From an uncultured Eubacterium sp. (GTDB taxonomy: Bacteria > Bacillota > Clostridia > Lachnospirales > Lachnospiraceae), in NCBI GenBank assembly GCA_958446835.1, contig CAUCXT010000093.1, forward strand, positions 1-5,036: DNA of 5,036 bases. The letters are read 5' to 3'. This document shows positions 4,726 to 5,036 of this stretch, piece by piece. Position 1 is the first letter of the stretch. Each line of letters opens with the position of its first letter. Below the pieces are notes generated by a model. It was not told the DNA's origin. It saw nothing but the letters and a program-made list of their open reading frames with translations, and ran no database searches. The position numbers and the translations under genes were made by a program.

Positions 4726-5036
4726 ATGGAGGATAGATTTACGGAAGCAGAATTAGCCATTGCAAAAAGCGTGGATTTGACCGCTGTTGCCTCTTATCTT
4801 GGTTATACAGTAAAGAAAGTGGGGCATTATCATACACTCAAGGAAATGGACTCTATCCGGATTTATGATAAGAGCCACTGGTTTCGGTGGTCAAGGCAGT
4901 ACGATAAGGGTGAGAATGGCGGGTCCCAGATAGATTTTCTAAGGGTGTTTTGCGGAATGGAAGTAAAAGAGGCTGTATGGTGGCTTCTGGATTTTGCGGG
5001 ATACCGGAGAATTGAAGAGAAGGATAGAAAACCTCC
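4726..5036 (+). CDS. DUF3991/TOPRIM-type protein, N-terminal part only
   Basis: The ATG at 4726 has GGAAGG 5 bases upstream and the frame stays open to the window end, giving 103 residues of a much longer protein. The visible region, with SVDLTAVASYLGYTVKKVGHYHTLKEMDSIRIY, then HWFRWSRQYDKGENGGSQIDFLRVF and VKEAVWWLLDFAGY, matches the N-terminus I know from ICE proteins annotated as DUF3991 and TOPRIM domain-containing. The DLxxVAxxLGY start, the K/H-rich middle and the GGSQIDFL-to-EAVWWLL end parallel the N-terminal domain of DnaG-type primases. However, none of the CHC2 zinc cysteines is present; the only Cys is C76. A TOPRIM domain should follow downstream but is outside the window. The likely role is in replication or transfer of the element's DNA, inferred from family. 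Confidence 0.82.
   Translation, partial: MEDRFTEAELAIAKSVDLTAVASYLGYTVKKVGHYHTLKEMDSIRIYDKSHWFRWSRQYDKGENGGSQIDFLRVFCGMEVKEAVWWLLDFAGYRRIEEKDRKP

Larger units (their letters stand above)
1..5036 (+). mobile_element. Probable interior segment of an integrative and conjugative element
   Basis: All genes point the same way. The set consists of a sortase-anchored surface protein, tandem small XRE regulators, a DUF5688 protein, a RadC-like JAB protein without its usual N-terminal region, and a DUF3991/TOPRIM-type protein. From family knowledge this combination is typical of conjugative elements in Lachnospiraceae and related Clostridia. The sequence itself shows no integrase, relaxase, type IV secretion gene, attachment site or element boundary, so both ends must lie outside the window. 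The assignment is an inference from gene content and could be wrong for the adhesin end, which is separated from the rest by a terminator. Confidence 0.55.

Overview
The window looks like part of the accessory DNA of a Gram-positive anaerobe of the Clostridia, most likely a gut Lachnospiraceae. The signs are an LPXTG (LPQTG) sortase-anchored surface protein, strong AGGAGG-type ribosome binding sites before nearly every gene, moderate GC content, and a gene set (XRE pair, DUF5688, RadC-like JAB protein, DUF3991-type protein) that I know from integrative and conjugative elements (ICEs) of these bacteria. No integrase, relaxase, att site or element end lies inside the window, so the ICE assignment rests on gene content.

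Region 1 (1-2397) is the 3' part of a large gene for a cell-wall-anchored adhesin or pilin-like protein. It has seven consecutive CnaB/SpaA-like domains, the first cut by the window edge, then LPQTG, a membrane helix and a short charged tail. The domains follow an A-B-C / A'-B'-C' / D order, so a three-domain block of about 328 residues has been duplicated. Six of the seven domains show a complete Lys-Glu-Asn or Lys-Glu-Asp set expected for intramolecular isopeptide bonds.

Region 2 (2398-2461) is the only real intergenic gap. It holds a strong intrinsic terminator whose T-tract runs directly into the ribosome binding site of the next gene.

Region 3 (2462-5036) is a tightly packed, co-directional set of six genes that looks like one operon. 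It contains two small XRE-family DNA-binding proteins (TTG start; ATGA overlap between them) with near-identical CxxCPYRK tails, a DUF5688 protein, a 47-residue small protein, a RadC-like JAB/MPN metalloprotein lacking the usual N-terminal region, and the start of a DUF3991/TOPRIM-type protein that runs off the window. Gaps are -4, 14, 10, -47 and 2 bases, so translational coupling is likely throughout.

The XRE pair is the obvious candidate for local transcription control. The RadC-like and DUF3991-type proteins fit DNA-processing roles in element maintenance or transfer. DUF5688 and the small protein have no known function. I see no wholly new system; the most distinctive points are the duplicated isopeptide-domain block, the terminator abutting the ribosome binding site, the shared Cys-rich tails of the paired regulators, and the primase-like N-terminus without zinc ligands.
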